From NCBI RefSeq assembly GCF_029537395.1, contig NZ_CP120677.1, forward strand, positions 744,001 through 808,000: a stretch of 64,000 nt of DNA, written 5' to 3'. This stretch comes from Tissierella sp. Yu-01. GTDB taxonomy: Bacteria; Bacillota; Clostridia; Tissierellales; Tissierellaceae. Positions 15,850-25,837 of this stretch are shown one piece after another (position 1 is the first letter of the stretch; each line of letters opens with the position of its first letter). Both the position numbers and the translations under genes were made by a program. Below the pieces are notes generated by a model. That model worked only from the letters and a program-made list of their open reading frames with translations, was not told where the DNA came from and searched no databases.

Positions 15850-16859
15850 AAAGGCTAACAGAAGCATCGGGAGTATCAGGAAATGAACATGAAGTACGTA
15901 ATATAATAATAGAAGAAATTAAAAACTATGTAGATTCATTTAAAATTGATAGGTTGGGAAATATAATAGCATTTAAAAAAGGCAAGGAAAATAATAAGAC
16001 TTTAATGGTAACGGCTCATATGGATGAGGTTGGACTACTAGTTAAAGAAATTGATCAATCAGGTTTACTAAAATTTGTTCCTGTTGGAGGAATAGATAAA
16101 AGAGTATTGGTATCAAAAGTAGTTTTGGTCGGAGATAATAAAATACCAGGTGTAATTGGGGCAAAACCTATACATTTACAAAAGAAAAATGAGAGGAAAG
16201 AGGCATTAGATGTTGATAGCCTTTATATTGATATTGGCGCAAGATCGAAGGAAGATGCAGAAACTAAAGTAAATATTGGAGATTATGTTACTTTTTATAG
16301 TGAGTATATTGAATTTGGAAGTAACTTAATCAAAGCAAAGGCTTTGGATAATCGAGTAGGATGTTCACTGTTAATTGATCTAATTAAAGAAATTAAAGAT
16401 ACAAGTTTTTATGCAGTATTTACCGTAATGGAGGAGGTGGGATTAGTAGGTGCTGGTCCTGCTGCTTATAGTGTTAACCCTGATATAGCAATTATTTTAG
16501 AGGGAACAGTTTGCTACGAGTCCCCAAAATTAGAATCTCATCAAATCCCTACTCAAATAGGAAAAGGTCCTGCAATATCATTGGCTGATAGAACTACAGT
16601 ATATAATCCTGAATTAAGAAAGAAAGTAGTAGGAATTGCTGAAGATAAAGGTATTCCATATCAATTTAGAAAAACTGGTATGGGTGGTAATGATTCAGGA
16701 AAAATACATACAAGTAGAGAAGGCTGTCTAACTACAACTATATCAGTGCCATGTAGGTATATTCATAGTCCAAACTCTGTAATGAGTATTGATGATTATA
16801 ACAATACGTATAGATTGTTAAAAGAATTATTATCAAGCTACAATAAGGAGGAATTATAA
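15840..16859 (+). CDS. M42 family aminopeptidase, second of three
   Basis: A 339-residue paralogue of its neighbours. It keeps AHMDEVGL, ALDNRVGC, MEEVGLVGA and RYIHSPNSV. The second-metal ligand region reads IILEGTVCYE, with Glu where the first and third copies have Asp; Glu also occurs at this site in M42 enzymes. It overlaps both flanking genes (10 bases and 1 base), so the three are translated as a coupled set, possibly making a mixed-subunit particle (inference). Confidence 0.92.
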   Translation: MLLKRLTEASGVSGNEHEVRNIIIEEIKNYVDSFKIDRLGNIIAFKKGKENNKTLMVTAHMDEVGLLVKEIDQSGLLKFVPVGGIDKRVLVSKVVLVGDNKIPGVIGAKPIHLQKKNERKEALDVDSLYIDIGARSKEDAETKVNIGDYVTFYSEYIEFGSNLIKAKALDNRVGCSLLIDLIKEIKDTSFYAVFTVMEEVGLVGAGPAAYSVNPDIAIILEGTVCYESPKLESHQIPTQIGKGPAISLADRTTVYNPELRKKVVGIAEDKGIPYQFRKTGMGGNDSGKIHTSREGCLTTTISVPCRYIHSPNSVMSIDDYNNTYRLLKELLSSYNKEEL

Positions 16860-17857
16860 TGAATTTTAATAGTAAACTTCTAGAAAAATTAGTTAAAGTA
16901 TATGGACCTTCAAGCAATGAAAAATTAGTACGTGAGTTTATAATAGATGAGATTAAAGATTATGTAGATGATTTTGAAATTGATTCCCTTGGCAATCTCA
17001 TTGCACATAAAAAAGGTGAAGGCAAAAAAATAATGATATCTGCTCATATGGATCAAATTGGATTAATGGTAATAGATATTGATGAAAATGGATTCTTAAG
17101 ATTTACTAACATAGGGGGGATTTCTCCACATCTAACTAATAGTCAAAGAGTAATCTTTGAAAACGGTACTGTAGGTGCAGTATTTAGTGAGCCAGTAGAT
17201 GATATGTCCAAACTAAAGTTAGAGAATATGTATATAGACATTGGTGCTTTTAGTAAGGAAGAAGCAGAAAAGCATGTTAAGATAGGTGATATTTGTATTT
17301 ATAATACGGTATTAGATGAAAATGAAAATGTTGTGTTTTCCTCCTATCTTGATGACAGAGTTGGGTGTTTTGTATCAATTGAAGCTATTAAATCATTAAA
17401 AGATGTAAAGAATGATTTATATTTTGTATTCTCTGTTCAAGAGGAGGTTGGACTAAGAGGTGCAAAGACTGCTGCTTATAAAATTAATCCAGATCTAGGT
17501 ATTTCATTGGATGTAACTATACACGGTGATACTCCCAAGGCAAAGCGTTTTGCAGTGGGATTAAATAAGGGTGCTGCTATTAAGGTTAAAGATAATTCAT
17601 TAATATGTCACCCTAAAGTACGTGATACGCTTGTTAATTTAGCTAAGGAGAATAACATTCCTTATCAATTAGAAGTCTTAGAATTCGGTGGTACTGATTC
17701 AGGTGCTATACAGTTAACTAAAAGTGGAATTCCTTCAGGGGTAATATCTATACCAACAAGATACACACATTCAACAATGGAAATGGCTTCAAAGAATGAT
17801 ATAAATAATTGTACTAAGTTATTAGTCTCATTTTTAAGTCATAGTCTAGATATCTAA
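16859..17857 (+). CDS. M42 family aminopeptidase, third of three
   Basis: A 332-residue paralogue with AHMDQIGL (the usual Glu after HMD is Gln, as in some members), YLDDRVGC, QEEVGLRGA, SLDVTIHGDTP and RYTHSTME. AAGGAGGA precedes ATG. It ends the peptidase operon at a strong terminator. Confidence 0.92.
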   Translation: MNFNSKLLEKLVKVYGPSSNEKLVREFIIDEIKDYVDDFEIDSLGNLIAHKKGEGKKIMISAHMDQIGLMVIDIDENGFLRFTNIGGISPHLTNSQRVIFENGTVGAVFSEPVDDMSKLKLENMYIDIGAFSKEEAEKHVKIGDICIYNTVLDENENVVFSSYLDDRVGCFVSIEAIKSLKDVKNDLYFVFSVQEEVGLRGAKTAAYKINPDLGISLDVTIHGDTPKAKRFAVGLNKGAAIKVKDNSLICHPKVRDTLVNLAKENNIPYQLEVLEFGGTDSGAIQLTKSGIPSGVISIPTRYTHSTMEMASKNDINNCTKLLVSFLSHSLDI

Positions 17858-17888
17858 AGGAAGGAACTTGAGGTACCTTCCTTTTTTA
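17857..17888 (+). terminator. Rho-independent terminator after the M42 operon
   Basis: GGAAGG / CCTTCC stem followed by TTTTTT. Confidence 0.88.
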
Positions 17889-18013
17889 CAAATTTCAACA
17901 AGATAAAGAAAATTATAAGAGAATTTGTTTGAAATTTCATCTCATAAAAAGAAGGATTTTAGCATCTAGAAAAAGAAATATATGCTAGTTGACTATAAAA
18001 AGGGGGACATATG

Positions 18014-18622
18014 ATGGAATATGGAGTTGAATACACAATTTCAGAAGTATCAGAAATAACTGGATATGCCCCGCATGTTCTACGATATTATGAGAAAGAA
18101 TTTGATATTGATGTACCTAGAACTGAATCAAACCACAGATATTATACTAATAGGGAGATAGAATTAATACAATATATAAAATTACTACAGGAAAAGGGCT
18201 TTAGTAATAAACAGATAAAACTTATTATTTCTTCTCCAGAATTAGTTGTATCAAATTCCAATGAGACTTCTTTAGAGATTGTTAATAATGATATAAGTAG
18301 AGAAATAGATACTTCTTCTATTGCTATTGAGATTAGTAAGTCTTTAGAAGAGATGTTTTTTTCACGTCTTAATGATATAATAAATGAAAGTAATCAAGAT
18401 AGCATTGGGATAATACATGAACTGAAGGATGAAATCATAGAATTAAGAAAAGAAATCAATTCGAAGGAACGTGATGTCTTAATCTGTGAGAATGCTAAGC
18501 TTAAGATGAAAATTAAAGAAAAGACATTTGAGATGATGGAATTAAAAGAAAAATTGCGAAAACTTGAGGATAATCAGATAGGATTTTTTAAAAGATTGTT
18601 CCGTGCAACTAATATTAAATAA
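18014..18622 (+). CDS. MerR-family DNA-binding protein with coiled-coil tail
   Basis: About 202 residues. Residues 5-75 are a MerR helix-turn-helix (YTISEVSEITGYAPHVLRYY, then ESNHRYYTNREIELIQYIKLL). The rest is charged coiled coil (about 110-190) ending in GFFKRLFR, a basic-hydrophobic tail that could touch the membrane. This layout resembles RacA-like or MerR anchoring proteins rather than metal-sensing MerR, since no ligand-binding cysteines are present. ATG 18014 is better spaced from AGGGGGA (18001-18007) than ATG 18011. Function unknown. Confidence 0.8.
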   Translation: MEYGVEYTISEVSEITGYAPHVLRYYEKEFDIDVPRTESNHRYYTNREIELIQYIKLLQEKGFSNKQIKLIISSPELVVSNSNETSLEIVNNDISREIDTSSIAIEISKSLEEMFFSRLNDIINESNQDSIGIIHELKDEIIELRKEINSKERDVLICENAKLKMKIKEKTFEMMELKEKLRKLEDNQIGFFKRLFRATNIK

Positions 18623-18634
18623 TTTATATATATA

Positions 18635-18657
18635 GAGTGGATGTCCACTCTTTTTTT
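18635..18657 (+). terminator. Rho-independent terminator after the MerR-like gene
   Basis: GAGTGG / CCACTC hairpin with ATGT loop and TTTTTTT. Confidence 0.9.
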
Positions 18658-18704
18658 ATGATATAATTGAATTTAAGTTATTAGTTATTAAATAAGTATA
18701 TAGT

Positions 18705-18749
18705 GAGGTGAAGATGTATATTTTAATTATTCACCTCTACTTTAATTGA
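18705..18749 (+). promoter_or_regulatory. Leader hairpin and possible 11-codon leader peptide before miaB
   Basis: GAGGTGA (18705-18711) can pair with TCACCTC (18731-18737). The same GAGGTG precedes ATG 18714, which opens an 11-codon frame ending TGA at 18749, running into the miaB ribosome site AAGGAGAG. The stem would hide the leader start site. Possible translational control, no homologue recognised. Confidence 0.3.
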
Positions 18750-18766
18750 AGGAGAGATTATTATAT

Positions 18767-20089
18767 ATGAAGAAATATATGATTCAAACCTATGGTTGTC
18801 AAATGAATGAACATGATTCTGAAAAGATATCATGGATACTTGATGGCATGGGTTATGAGCTTACTGATAATAGAGAAGAATGCGATTTAATAATATTTAA
18901 TACTTGTGCAGTTAGAAAGAGTGCTGAAGAAAGAGTTTTTGGACAATTAGGAGAACTAAAAAGCCTAAAGAGAATAAATCCTAATCTAATACTTTCCGTT
19001 TGTGGCTGTATGATGCAAAGAGAAGATATAAGGGAAGTTGTACTGAAAAAGTATAAGCATGTAGATGTTATTTTTGGCACCAATAATATACATAAACTCC
19101 CACAATTAATTACTAGACATCTTGAATCAGGTAAAACAATAGTTGATATTAACGAAGAAAATAGAGAAATTGAAGAAGATATCGATGCAAATAGAAAATA
19201 CTCTTATAAGGCATTTGTAAATATCATGTATGGATGTAATAATTTCTGTACTTATTGTATAGTGCCTTATACAAGAGGAAGAGAGAGAAGCCGAGAACCC
19301 GAGAAAATTATAGAAGAGATTACTTTGTTGGCCAAGAACGGTTGTAAAGAGGTAACGCTTTTAGGACAAAATGTGAATTCCTACGGGAAATCATTAGAGA
19401 AAAAATATACATTTTCTGATTTACTAAAAGAAGTAAATGAAATTGAAGGTATTGAGAGAATTAGATTCATGACTTCTCATCCAAAGGATATATCAGATGA
19501 TTTGATTGATTGCTTCAGAACATTAGATAAACTATGTGATCAATTGCACCTCCCAGTACAATCCGGAAGCAATAGAATGTTAAAAGCCATGAATAGGAAA
19601 TATACTAGAGAAGACTATATTAATAAAATTGAAAAAATAAGAAAAATTAACCCAGATATTGCTATTACTACAGATATAATAGTTGGATTCCCAGGAGAAA
19701 CCGATGAGGATTTCCAAGATACCTTAGATTTAGTTAAAGAGGTTAAATACGATTCAGCGTTTACTTTTTTATATTCAATCAGGGAAGGTACTAAAGCTGC
19801 TACTATGGAAGATCAAGTGCCGGAGAAAGTTAAACATGAAAGATTTCAACTTCTTCTTGATACATTATATCCGATTGGATTAGAAAAGAATGAAAGATTA
19901 CTAAGGAAAAATGTACAAGTATTGGTAGAAGAAGTAAGCAAAAATAATGATAATATATTAAATGGTAGAACTACAAGCGGTAAATTAGTTCATTTCCCAG
20001 GTAGTACGGATTTAATAGGTAAGATTGTTAACGTTAAAATTGATGCTGTAAAGACTTTTACAATGGAAGGAACAATAGTAGAGAGCTAG
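18767..20089 (+). CDS. miaB: tRNA-2-methylthio-N6-dimethylallyladenosine synthase
   Basis: A 440-residue radical-SAM methylthiotransferase that modifies tRNA A37 after MiaA. The N-terminal cluster cysteines are in YGCQMNE, NTCAVRKSAEERVFG and CGCMMQRE. The radical-SAM motif is CNNFCTYC at about residues 152-159 followed by IVPYTRGRERSR. A C-terminal TRAM domain is present. ATG 18767 is chosen over an upstream TTG 18746 that overlaps the ribosome site. It is followed by mutS after 13 bases. Confidence 0.95.
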   Translation: MKKYMIQTYGCQMNEHDSEKISWILDGMGYELTDNREECDLIIFNTCAVRKSAEERVFGQLGELKSLKRINPNLILSVCGCMMQREDIREVVLKKYKHVDVIFGTNNIHKLPQLITRHLESGKTIVDINEENREIEEDIDANRKYSYKAFVNIMYGCNNFCTYCIVPYTRGRERSREPEKIIEEITLLAKNGCKEVTLLGQNVNSYGKSLEKKYTFSDLLKEVNEIEGIERIRFMTSHPKDISDDLIDCFRTLDKLCDQLHLPVQSGSNRMLKAMNRKYTREDYINKIEKIRKINPDIAITTDIIVGFPGETDEDFQDTLDLVKEVKYDSAFTFLYSIREGTKAATMEDQVPEKVKHERFQLLLDTLYPIGLEKNERLLRKNVQVLVEEVSKNNDNILNGRTTSGKLVHFPGSTDLIGKIVNVKIDAVKTFTMEGTIVES

Positions 20090-20102
20090 GACGGAGGAAC
20101 TT

Positions 20103-22718
20103 ATGGAAAATCTAACACCAATGATGAAACAATACATGGAAATAAAAGAAAAGTATAAGGATTCTATACTTTTCTTTAGGTTGGGTGACTTTTATGAAAT
20201 GTTCTTTGAAGATGCTAAAATCGCTTCTAAGGAATTAGAAATTACACTTACACAAAGAGACTGCGGACAGGAAGAAAAGGCTCCTATGTGCGGTATACCT
20301 CATCATGTATCTGATACTTATATTTCAAAATTGGTTGAAAAGGGTTATAAGGTAGCAATTTGCGATCAACTTGAAAACCCAGCATTGGCCAAAGGTATTG
20401 TAAAAAGAGATGTTGTTAGAATTATAACTCCAGGAACTATAACTGACGCTAATATGCTGGATGATAAATCAAATAATTTTCTAGTATCAATATATTTTGA
20501 TGATTTTGGCATCGGAATAACATATGTAGATAATTCAACTGGTGAGATGTACACCACTGAGTTTCAGAACGATGAAGATAGTTGTTATAGGTTCATTATT
20601 GATGAATTAGGAAAAACAACACCATCAGAAATTATATGCAATAATAAATTCACTTTAAACAAAAGGTATATGAAAATAATTAAAAATAAGATAAACCCCT
20701 ATATCAATACTTATGAGAACATAAAAGAAGTAGATGAGAAACTAAAATCCTACATTTATAATCTTTATAAGATTGATGATTTAAAAAAGATTGGTATTAA
20801 TGAAAAAATTTATGCTATTATTTCAACTTCAAAATTAATTGAATATCTATACGATACTCAAAAAAATTCTCTAGATCATATCAATACAATTAACTACTAC
20901 GAACCAGCAAATTATATGGTAATGGACATAAATACAAGAACTAATTTGGAGATTAATGAAACCATTAGGTCTAAAGAAAAAAAAGGTGCTTTAATAGGAA
21001 TTCTAGATAAAACACAAACTGCCATGGGTGGTAGGTTGCTAAAAAAATGGTTAGAGCAACCTTTATTAGATATGAGACAAATAAAGGGAAGACTTGAAGT
21101 CGTGGAGTTTTTTACAAATAATTTAATGATAATGGACGATTTAAGAGCTTTATTAAGAGATATATATGATATAGAGCGACTATCTAGCAAGATCACTAAT
21201 TCAAACTGTAATGGTAGAGATTTTTTATCTTTAAAGAATTCAATTAAGGTTCTACCCGAGATAAAAGAAATACTAAATAAATGCGACAATGAACAGCTTA
21301 ACAAATTGGGTAAAAAAATAGATGATTTACATGATATATATACATTAATTGAATCAGCTATTGATGATGAAGCGCCTATTACACTTAAAGAAGGCGGTCT
21401 TATAAAAACAGGTTATAATAAAGAATTAGATGAACTAAGAGATAGTAGTTTTAAGGGTAAGGAATGGTTAAGTAATCTTGAGCTCCAAGAGAGAAATAAG
21501 ACTGGTATTAAAAACCTTAAAATAGGATATAACCGTATATATGGTTACTATCTTGAAGTTACTAAATCAAATTTAAATTTAGTACCTAAGTATTTTATAA
21601 GGAAGCAAACTTTAGCAAATTCTGAAAGATATTATACAGAAGAACTTAAGAACATGGAAGCGAAAATTCTAGGTTCTGAAGAAAAATCTCTGGATATGGA
21701 ATATGAAATATTTCTAACTATAAGAAATAGCATTAAAATGGAAATTAAAAGGTTACAAGAGGTTAGCAAATATATAGCCACATTAGACGTATTGTGCAGC
21801 TTTGGTTTTGTAGCTAATAATAATAATTATGTGAAACCTGAATTAAATATTAAAGGTGTAATTGAAATAGATGAAGGAAGACATCCTGTAGTAGAGGCTA
21901 CTATTGATAACAATCTATTTATTCCTAATGATACTTATCTAGATACAGGTCAAAACATGGTTCAAATAATAACCGGACCCAATATGGCTGGTAAATCAAC
22001 GTACATGAGACAAGTGGCAATAATCACATTGCTAGCTCAAATAGGTTCGTTTGTCCCTGCAAAAAAGGCGAATATAGGCATAGTGGATAGAATATTTACA
22101 AGAATAGGAGCTTCTGATAATCTTTCTCAAGGCGAAAGTACCTTTATGGTAGAAATGAATGAAGTGTCTAACATAATTAAATCCGCTACTTCTAAAAGCC
22201 TTATTATTTTAGATGAGGTAGGAAGAGGGACAAGTACATATGATGGGCTTAGTATAGCATGGGCAGTAGTAGAATTTATACTTGAAAATATAAGTGCTAA
22301 GACATTATTTGCAACTCATTATCATGAATTAACTCAATTAGAAGAAAAGTTTAAAGGTATAGTAAATTTAACAATATTAGCTGAAGAAAAAGGCGATGAT
22401 ATAGTATTTCTCCGAAAAATAGTAAAGGGTAGTACTAATAGAAGTTATGGTATACAGGTTGCAAAATTAGCAGGCATTAACAAAGAAATTATTGATAGGG
22501 CAAATGAAATACTAACACAAATCGAAGGTAGTCATGAAATAAATCTTAACAATAATTCTAAGGACATTTCAAAACAACTTAATCTATTGGATTATAAGAA
22601 AGATTACTTTTTAGATAGAATAAAGAATATTGACATACACAATCTAACACCAATTGAAGCACTTAATACCTTGAATAATTTAGTTGAAGATGCAAAGGGA
22701 CTAAAGGAGAGATCCTAG
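20103..22718 (+). CDS. mutS: DNA mismatch repair protein MutS
   Basis: An 871-residue mismatch recognition ATPase. The mismatch-wedge motif GDFYEMF is at about residues 27-33, the Walker A motif GPNMAGKSTYMRQ at about 622-634, the Walker B LIILDEVGRGTSTYDG at about 700-715, and the His-containing FATHYHEL loop follows. Full length. The stop codon shares a base with the mutL GTG start. Confidence 0.97.
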   Translation: MENLTPMMKQYMEIKEKYKDSILFFRLGDFYEMFFEDAKIASKELEITLTQRDCGQEEKAPMCGIPHHVSDTYISKLVEKGYKVAICDQLENPALAKGIVKRDVVRIITPGTITDANMLDDKSNNFLVSIYFDDFGIGITYVDNSTGEMYTTEFQNDEDSCYRFIIDELGKTTPSEIICNNKFTLNKRYMKIIKNKINPYINTYENIKEVDEKLKSYIYNLYKIDDLKKIGINEKIYAIISTSKLIEYLYDTQKNSLDHINTINYYEPANYMVMDINTRTNLEINETIRSKEKKGALIGILDKTQTAMGGRLLKKWLEQPLLDMRQIKGRLEVVEFFTNNLMIMDDLRALLRDIYDIERLSSKITNSNCNGRDFLSLKNSIKVLPEIKEILNKCDNEQLNKLGKKIDDLHDIYTLIESAIDDEAPITLKEGGLIKTGYNKELDELRDSSFKGKEWLSNLELQERNKTGIKNLKIGYNRIYGYYLEVTKSNLNLVPKYFIRKQTLANSERYYTEELKNMEAKILGSEEKSLDMEYEIFLTIRNSIKMEIKRLQEVSKYIATLDVLCSFGFVANNNNYVKPELNIKGVIEIDEGRHPVVEATIDNNLFIPNDTYLDTGQNMVQIITGPNMAGKSTYMRQVAIITLLAQIGSFVPAKKANIGIVDRIFTRIGASDNLSQGESTFMVEMNEVSNIIKSATSKSLIILDEVGRGTSTYDGLSIAWAVVEFILENISAKTLFATHYHELTQLEEKFKGIVNLTILAEEKGDDIVFLRKIVKGSTNRSYGIQVAKLAGINKEIIDRANEILTQIEGSHEINLNNNSKDISKQLNLLDYKKDYFLDRIKNIDIHNLTPIEALNTLNNLVEDAKGLKERS

Positions 22719-24595
22719 TGGGAAAAATAAAACTTTTAGATAATTTAACTATACAAAAAATTGCTGCTGGAGAAGTCATTGAAAGACCGTCATCTATTAT
22801 AAAAGAGTTAGTAGAAAACTCTTTAGATGCCAATTGTAAGAATATTGTAATTGAAATAAAAGATGGTGGTAAGACGTATATAAGAGTGACGGATGATGGT
22901 GATGGTATTAGTGAAGATGATTTACAGTTAGCTTTTAAGAGACATTCTACTTCAAAGCTTAGGGAAATAGATGACCTATATCGAATATTTACATTAGGTT
23001 TCAGAGGAGAAGCATTATCAAGTATTGCGGCAGTTTCTAAGGTAGAGATTCTAACAAAAACAAATGACACATCTGCTGGTTTACATGCATTTATTGAAGA
23101 AGGGAATATCACTTCTTTAGAAAATGTAGGAACTCCCAAAGGTACAACTATGATTGTTAGAGACTTATTCTATAATCTGCCTGTTAGAAAAAAATTCTTA
23201 AAAAGTGATTTAACCGAAAGTAATAAGATAAGTGATATGGTAAATAAGTTAGCATTGGGAAACTATAAAACAACTTTTAAATTTATAAAGGATAATAGAA
23301 TAGTTTTAAAAACTAATAACAATGAAGATATTAAAGAAAATATCTATACAATTTTAGGTAAAGATATAACTAAAGGATTGAATTCTGTTGAATTTAAGTC
23401 AGATAATATAGAAATTAAGGGCTTTATATCCAATAATAATCTATATAGAAGCAATAGGAATCATCAGTATCTTTATATAAATGGAAGATATATAGTTAAC
23501 TATGCATTAACCAGTGTTATAGAGCAACAATATAAATCGTTGATTCCTATAAATAGGTATCCTGTTTTTATACTTTATATAAATATGAACCCTAATGAAT
23601 TAGATGTTAATATTCATCCAACTAAACAAGAAGTCAAATTTACAGGTGTAACAGATATATATGGAATATTAGGTAAAATGGTTAAAGATACTCTATTTAA
23701 TTCCATTAATATACCTAAATTTGATGTTATAAAGGAAACAAAACAAAAAGAGGAATTAATTGAACTGTTCAATAATCCTGATAAAGAAGTAGAATTCCCT
23801 ATTTTAACTGAACACAATAATATTATAGTTAAAGATTATACTGAGGTTGATTTTACAAAAAAGGATTTATACTTAGAGAATGAAATTGCTGCAAAAGCAA
23901 TTAATGTTATAAGTGAAAATAATACAATAAGTATAGATCATGATCATGAACATGAATATAATTTTATCGATAATAATTTTACAGAAAGTGAAGATCCTGA
24001 TAAGGAAAATGAGCTGTACAATTTATCTCCTTTATGTGTTGTTTTTAACACATATATTATTGCTGAAAATCACAAACTAAATAAAGTATTCTTTATAGAT
24101 CAGCATGCTGCTCATGAAAGAGTTATGTATGAAAGATATAAAAAGGAATATGAAAATGAAAGTATAAATACACAGCAGTTAATTGTACCAGAAATTATAG
24201 ATCTTTCAATTAGTGAATTTAACGATTTACTCCATAATAAAGAGTATTTTATAAATCTTGGGTTTGATATTGAAGAATTTGGTCAGAATAGTATTGCTAT
24301 TAGAGGTGTACCATTTATATTTGGAAAACCAAATATAAAAAATCTGTTTTTAGACCTCCTAGATAACTTAGACAAGGATTTAAAAAGCAGTTATGATACA
24401 AAGCTTGAAAAATTAATGAAATTGGCTTGTACAAGTGCAATCAAAGGCGGATATAGAATAGATAAGTTGGAGATTAATTCATTGTTAAAGGACTTATCTA
24501 AGTGTGAAAATCCATATAGCTGTCCTCATGGTAGACCTACAGTTATAGAGGTCACGAAAAAGGATCTAGAAAAACAATTTTTGAGAATTATGTAG
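22718..24595 (+). CDS. mutL: DNA mismatch repair protein MutL with endonuclease domain
   Basis: A 625-residue GHKL ATPase. ATP-binding motifs are ELVENSLDANC (about 29-39), DDGDGI and GFRGEALSSIAAVS. The C-terminal domain has the metal endonuclease motif DQHAAHERVMYE at about residues 464-475, a Cys in ACTSAIKGG and CPHGRPT near the end. This nicking type is expected in organisms without MutH. The linker (about 330-430) is acidic and low-complexity. GTG start overlaps mutS by one base. Confidence 0.97.
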   Translation: MGKIKLLDNLTIQKIAAGEVIERPSSIIKELVENSLDANCKNIVIEIKDGGKTYIRVTDDGDGISEDDLQLAFKRHSTSKLREIDDLYRIFTLGFRGEALSSIAAVSKVEILTKTNDTSAGLHAFIEEGNITSLENVGTPKGTTMIVRDLFYNLPVRKKFLKSDLTESNKISDMVNKLALGNYKTTFKFIKDNRIVLKTNNNEDIKENIYTILGKDITKGLNSVEFKSDNIEIKGFISNNNLYRSNRNHQYLYINGRYIVNYALTSVIEQQYKSLIPINRYPVFILYINMNPNELDVNIHPTKQEVKFTGVTDIYGILGKMVKDTLFNSINIPKFDVIKETKQKEELIELFNNPDKEVEFPILTEHNNIIVKDYTEVDFTKKDLYLENEIAAKAINVISENNTISIDHDHEHEYNFIDNNFTESEDPDKENELYNLSPLCVVFNTYIIAENHKLNKVFFIDQHAAHERVMYERYKKEYENESINTQQLIVPEIIDLSISEFNDLLHNKEYFINLGFDIEEFGQNSIAIRGVPFIFGKPNIKNLFLDLLDNLDKDLKSSYDTKLEKLMKLACTSAIKGGYRIDKLEINSLLKDLSKCENPYSCPHGRPTVIEVTKKDLEKQFLRIM

Positions 24596-24603
24596 GTGAT
24601 TAG

Positions 24604-25548
24604 ATGAAAGAAAAACTATTTATATTGATGGGGCCAACTGCCGTAGGTAAAACATCTGTGTCAATTGAATTAGCTGAAAGACTAAATGGAGAAATAATCT
24701 CAGCTGATTCGATGCAGATATATAAATATATGGATATAGGTACAGCTAAAATAAGTAAGGAAGAAATGAAAGGAATACCTCACTATCTCTTAGATATGAT
24801 TTATCCAGATGAGAGCTTTACAGTATCTAATTATAAGGAATTGGCATCAAAATATATTACTAAATTAAATGATAAAAATATATTACCTATTGTCGTTGGT
24901 GGCACAGGACTATATATTAATTCATTAGTTTATAATCTAAATTTCGCACAAGTAGCGTCTAATGATGATATAAGAAGAAAGTTAGAAAGCACTAGAATTG
25001 AAAGAGGTAACAATTATCTTCACAATTTACTAAAAGATATAGATAAGGATAGTGCTGATAGAATAAGTATAAATGATACTAAAAGAATTATAAGAGCTTT
25101 GGAAATTTATGAAATTACAGGGAAGACTATGACTGAATATAATAAAAATTTTAGACTTCCTAATGAAGATTATGATTTAGTAATGATATGCTTAAACATG
25201 AACAGGGAAAAGCTCTATCAACGAATCAATTATAGGGTTGATTTAATGATTCAGTCTGGTCTAATAGATGAAGTAAAATATATACTTGACAAGGGATATG
25301 ATAAAAATCTAGTTTCTTTACAAGGTATTGGGTATAAAGAAATTATAATGTATCTTGAAAATAAATGTAGCTTAGATGAAGCTATTGAAAAAATCAAACA
25401 AGGAAGTCGTAATTATGCAAAAAGACAATTGACATGGTTTAGAAGAGATAATAGAATAAGATGGATAGATGTTGATTGCTTTGATGATGTTGATGACTTA
25501 TCTGATACTATTCAAGAAATAGTTATTAAAAACCTTTATATTAAATAG
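24604..25548 (+). CDS. miaA: tRNA dimethylallyltransferase
   Basis: A 314-residue enzyme that adds dimethylallyl to A37 of tRNAs reading U-starting codons, the substrate for MiaB. P-loop [14 protein letters not shown] is at about residues 9-22, followed by [18 protein letters not shown] and [12 protein letters not shown]. Starts 8 bases after mutL; hfq follows after 11 bases, the standard miaA-hfq pairing. Confidence 0.96.
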   Translation: MKEKLFILMGPTAVGKTSVSIELAERLNGEIISADSMQIYKYMDIGTAKISKEEMKGIPHYLLDMIYPDESFTVSNYKELASKYITKLNDKNILPIVVGGTGLYINSLVYNLNFAQVASNDDIRRKLESTRIERGNNYLHNLLKDIDKDSADRISINDTKRIIRALEIYEITGKTMTEYNKNFRLPNEDYDLVMICLNMNREKLYQRINYRVDLMIQSGLIDEVKYILDKGYDKNLVSLQGIGYKEIIMYLENKCSLDEAIEKIKQGSRNYAKRQLTWFRRDNRIRWIDVDCFDDVDDLSDTIQEIVIKNLYIK

Positions 25549-25559
25549 GAGGGGTCTAT

Positions 25560-25781
25560 ATGAAGCAGGGTATAAATCTACAGGATGTTTTTTTAAACAA
25601 AGCTAGAAGGGAAAATATAAATATTACAGTTTTTTTGGTGAATGGATATCAAATAAAAGGAATGGTAAAAGGATTCGATAATTATATTTTAATTTTAGAA
25701 AGTGAAGATAAACAACAAATGATTTATAAACATGCTATATCAACTATAGTTCCGAGTAAAGCAATTAGTTTAGAAATATAA
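25560..25781 (+). CDS. hfq: RNA chaperone Hfq
   Basis: A 73-residue Sm-like protein forming a hexameric ring that binds RNA. The Sm1 motif region is [20 protein letters not shown] and the Sm2 motif is IYKHAIST, close to the usual YKHA. No long C-terminal tail, as in Gram-positive Hfq. AGGAGGGG precedes ATG. Confidence 0.95.
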   Translation: MKQGINLQDVFLNKARRENINITVFLVNGYQIKGMVKGFDNYILILESEDKQQMIYKHAISTIVPSKAISLEI

Positions 25782-25790
25782 CGAAGTAAA

Positions 25791-25818
25791 CAAGCCTCTG
25801 CTTGCAGAGGCTTTTACA
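25791..25818 (+). terminator. Hairpin terminator between hfq and the gamma-lyase gene
   Basis: AAGCCTCTGC / GCAGAGGCTT stem with a two-base loop and a short T run; probably partial, since the next gene starts 20 bases later. Confidence 0.7.
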
Positions 25819-25837
25819 TGTAAAGGGAAAGGTGACA

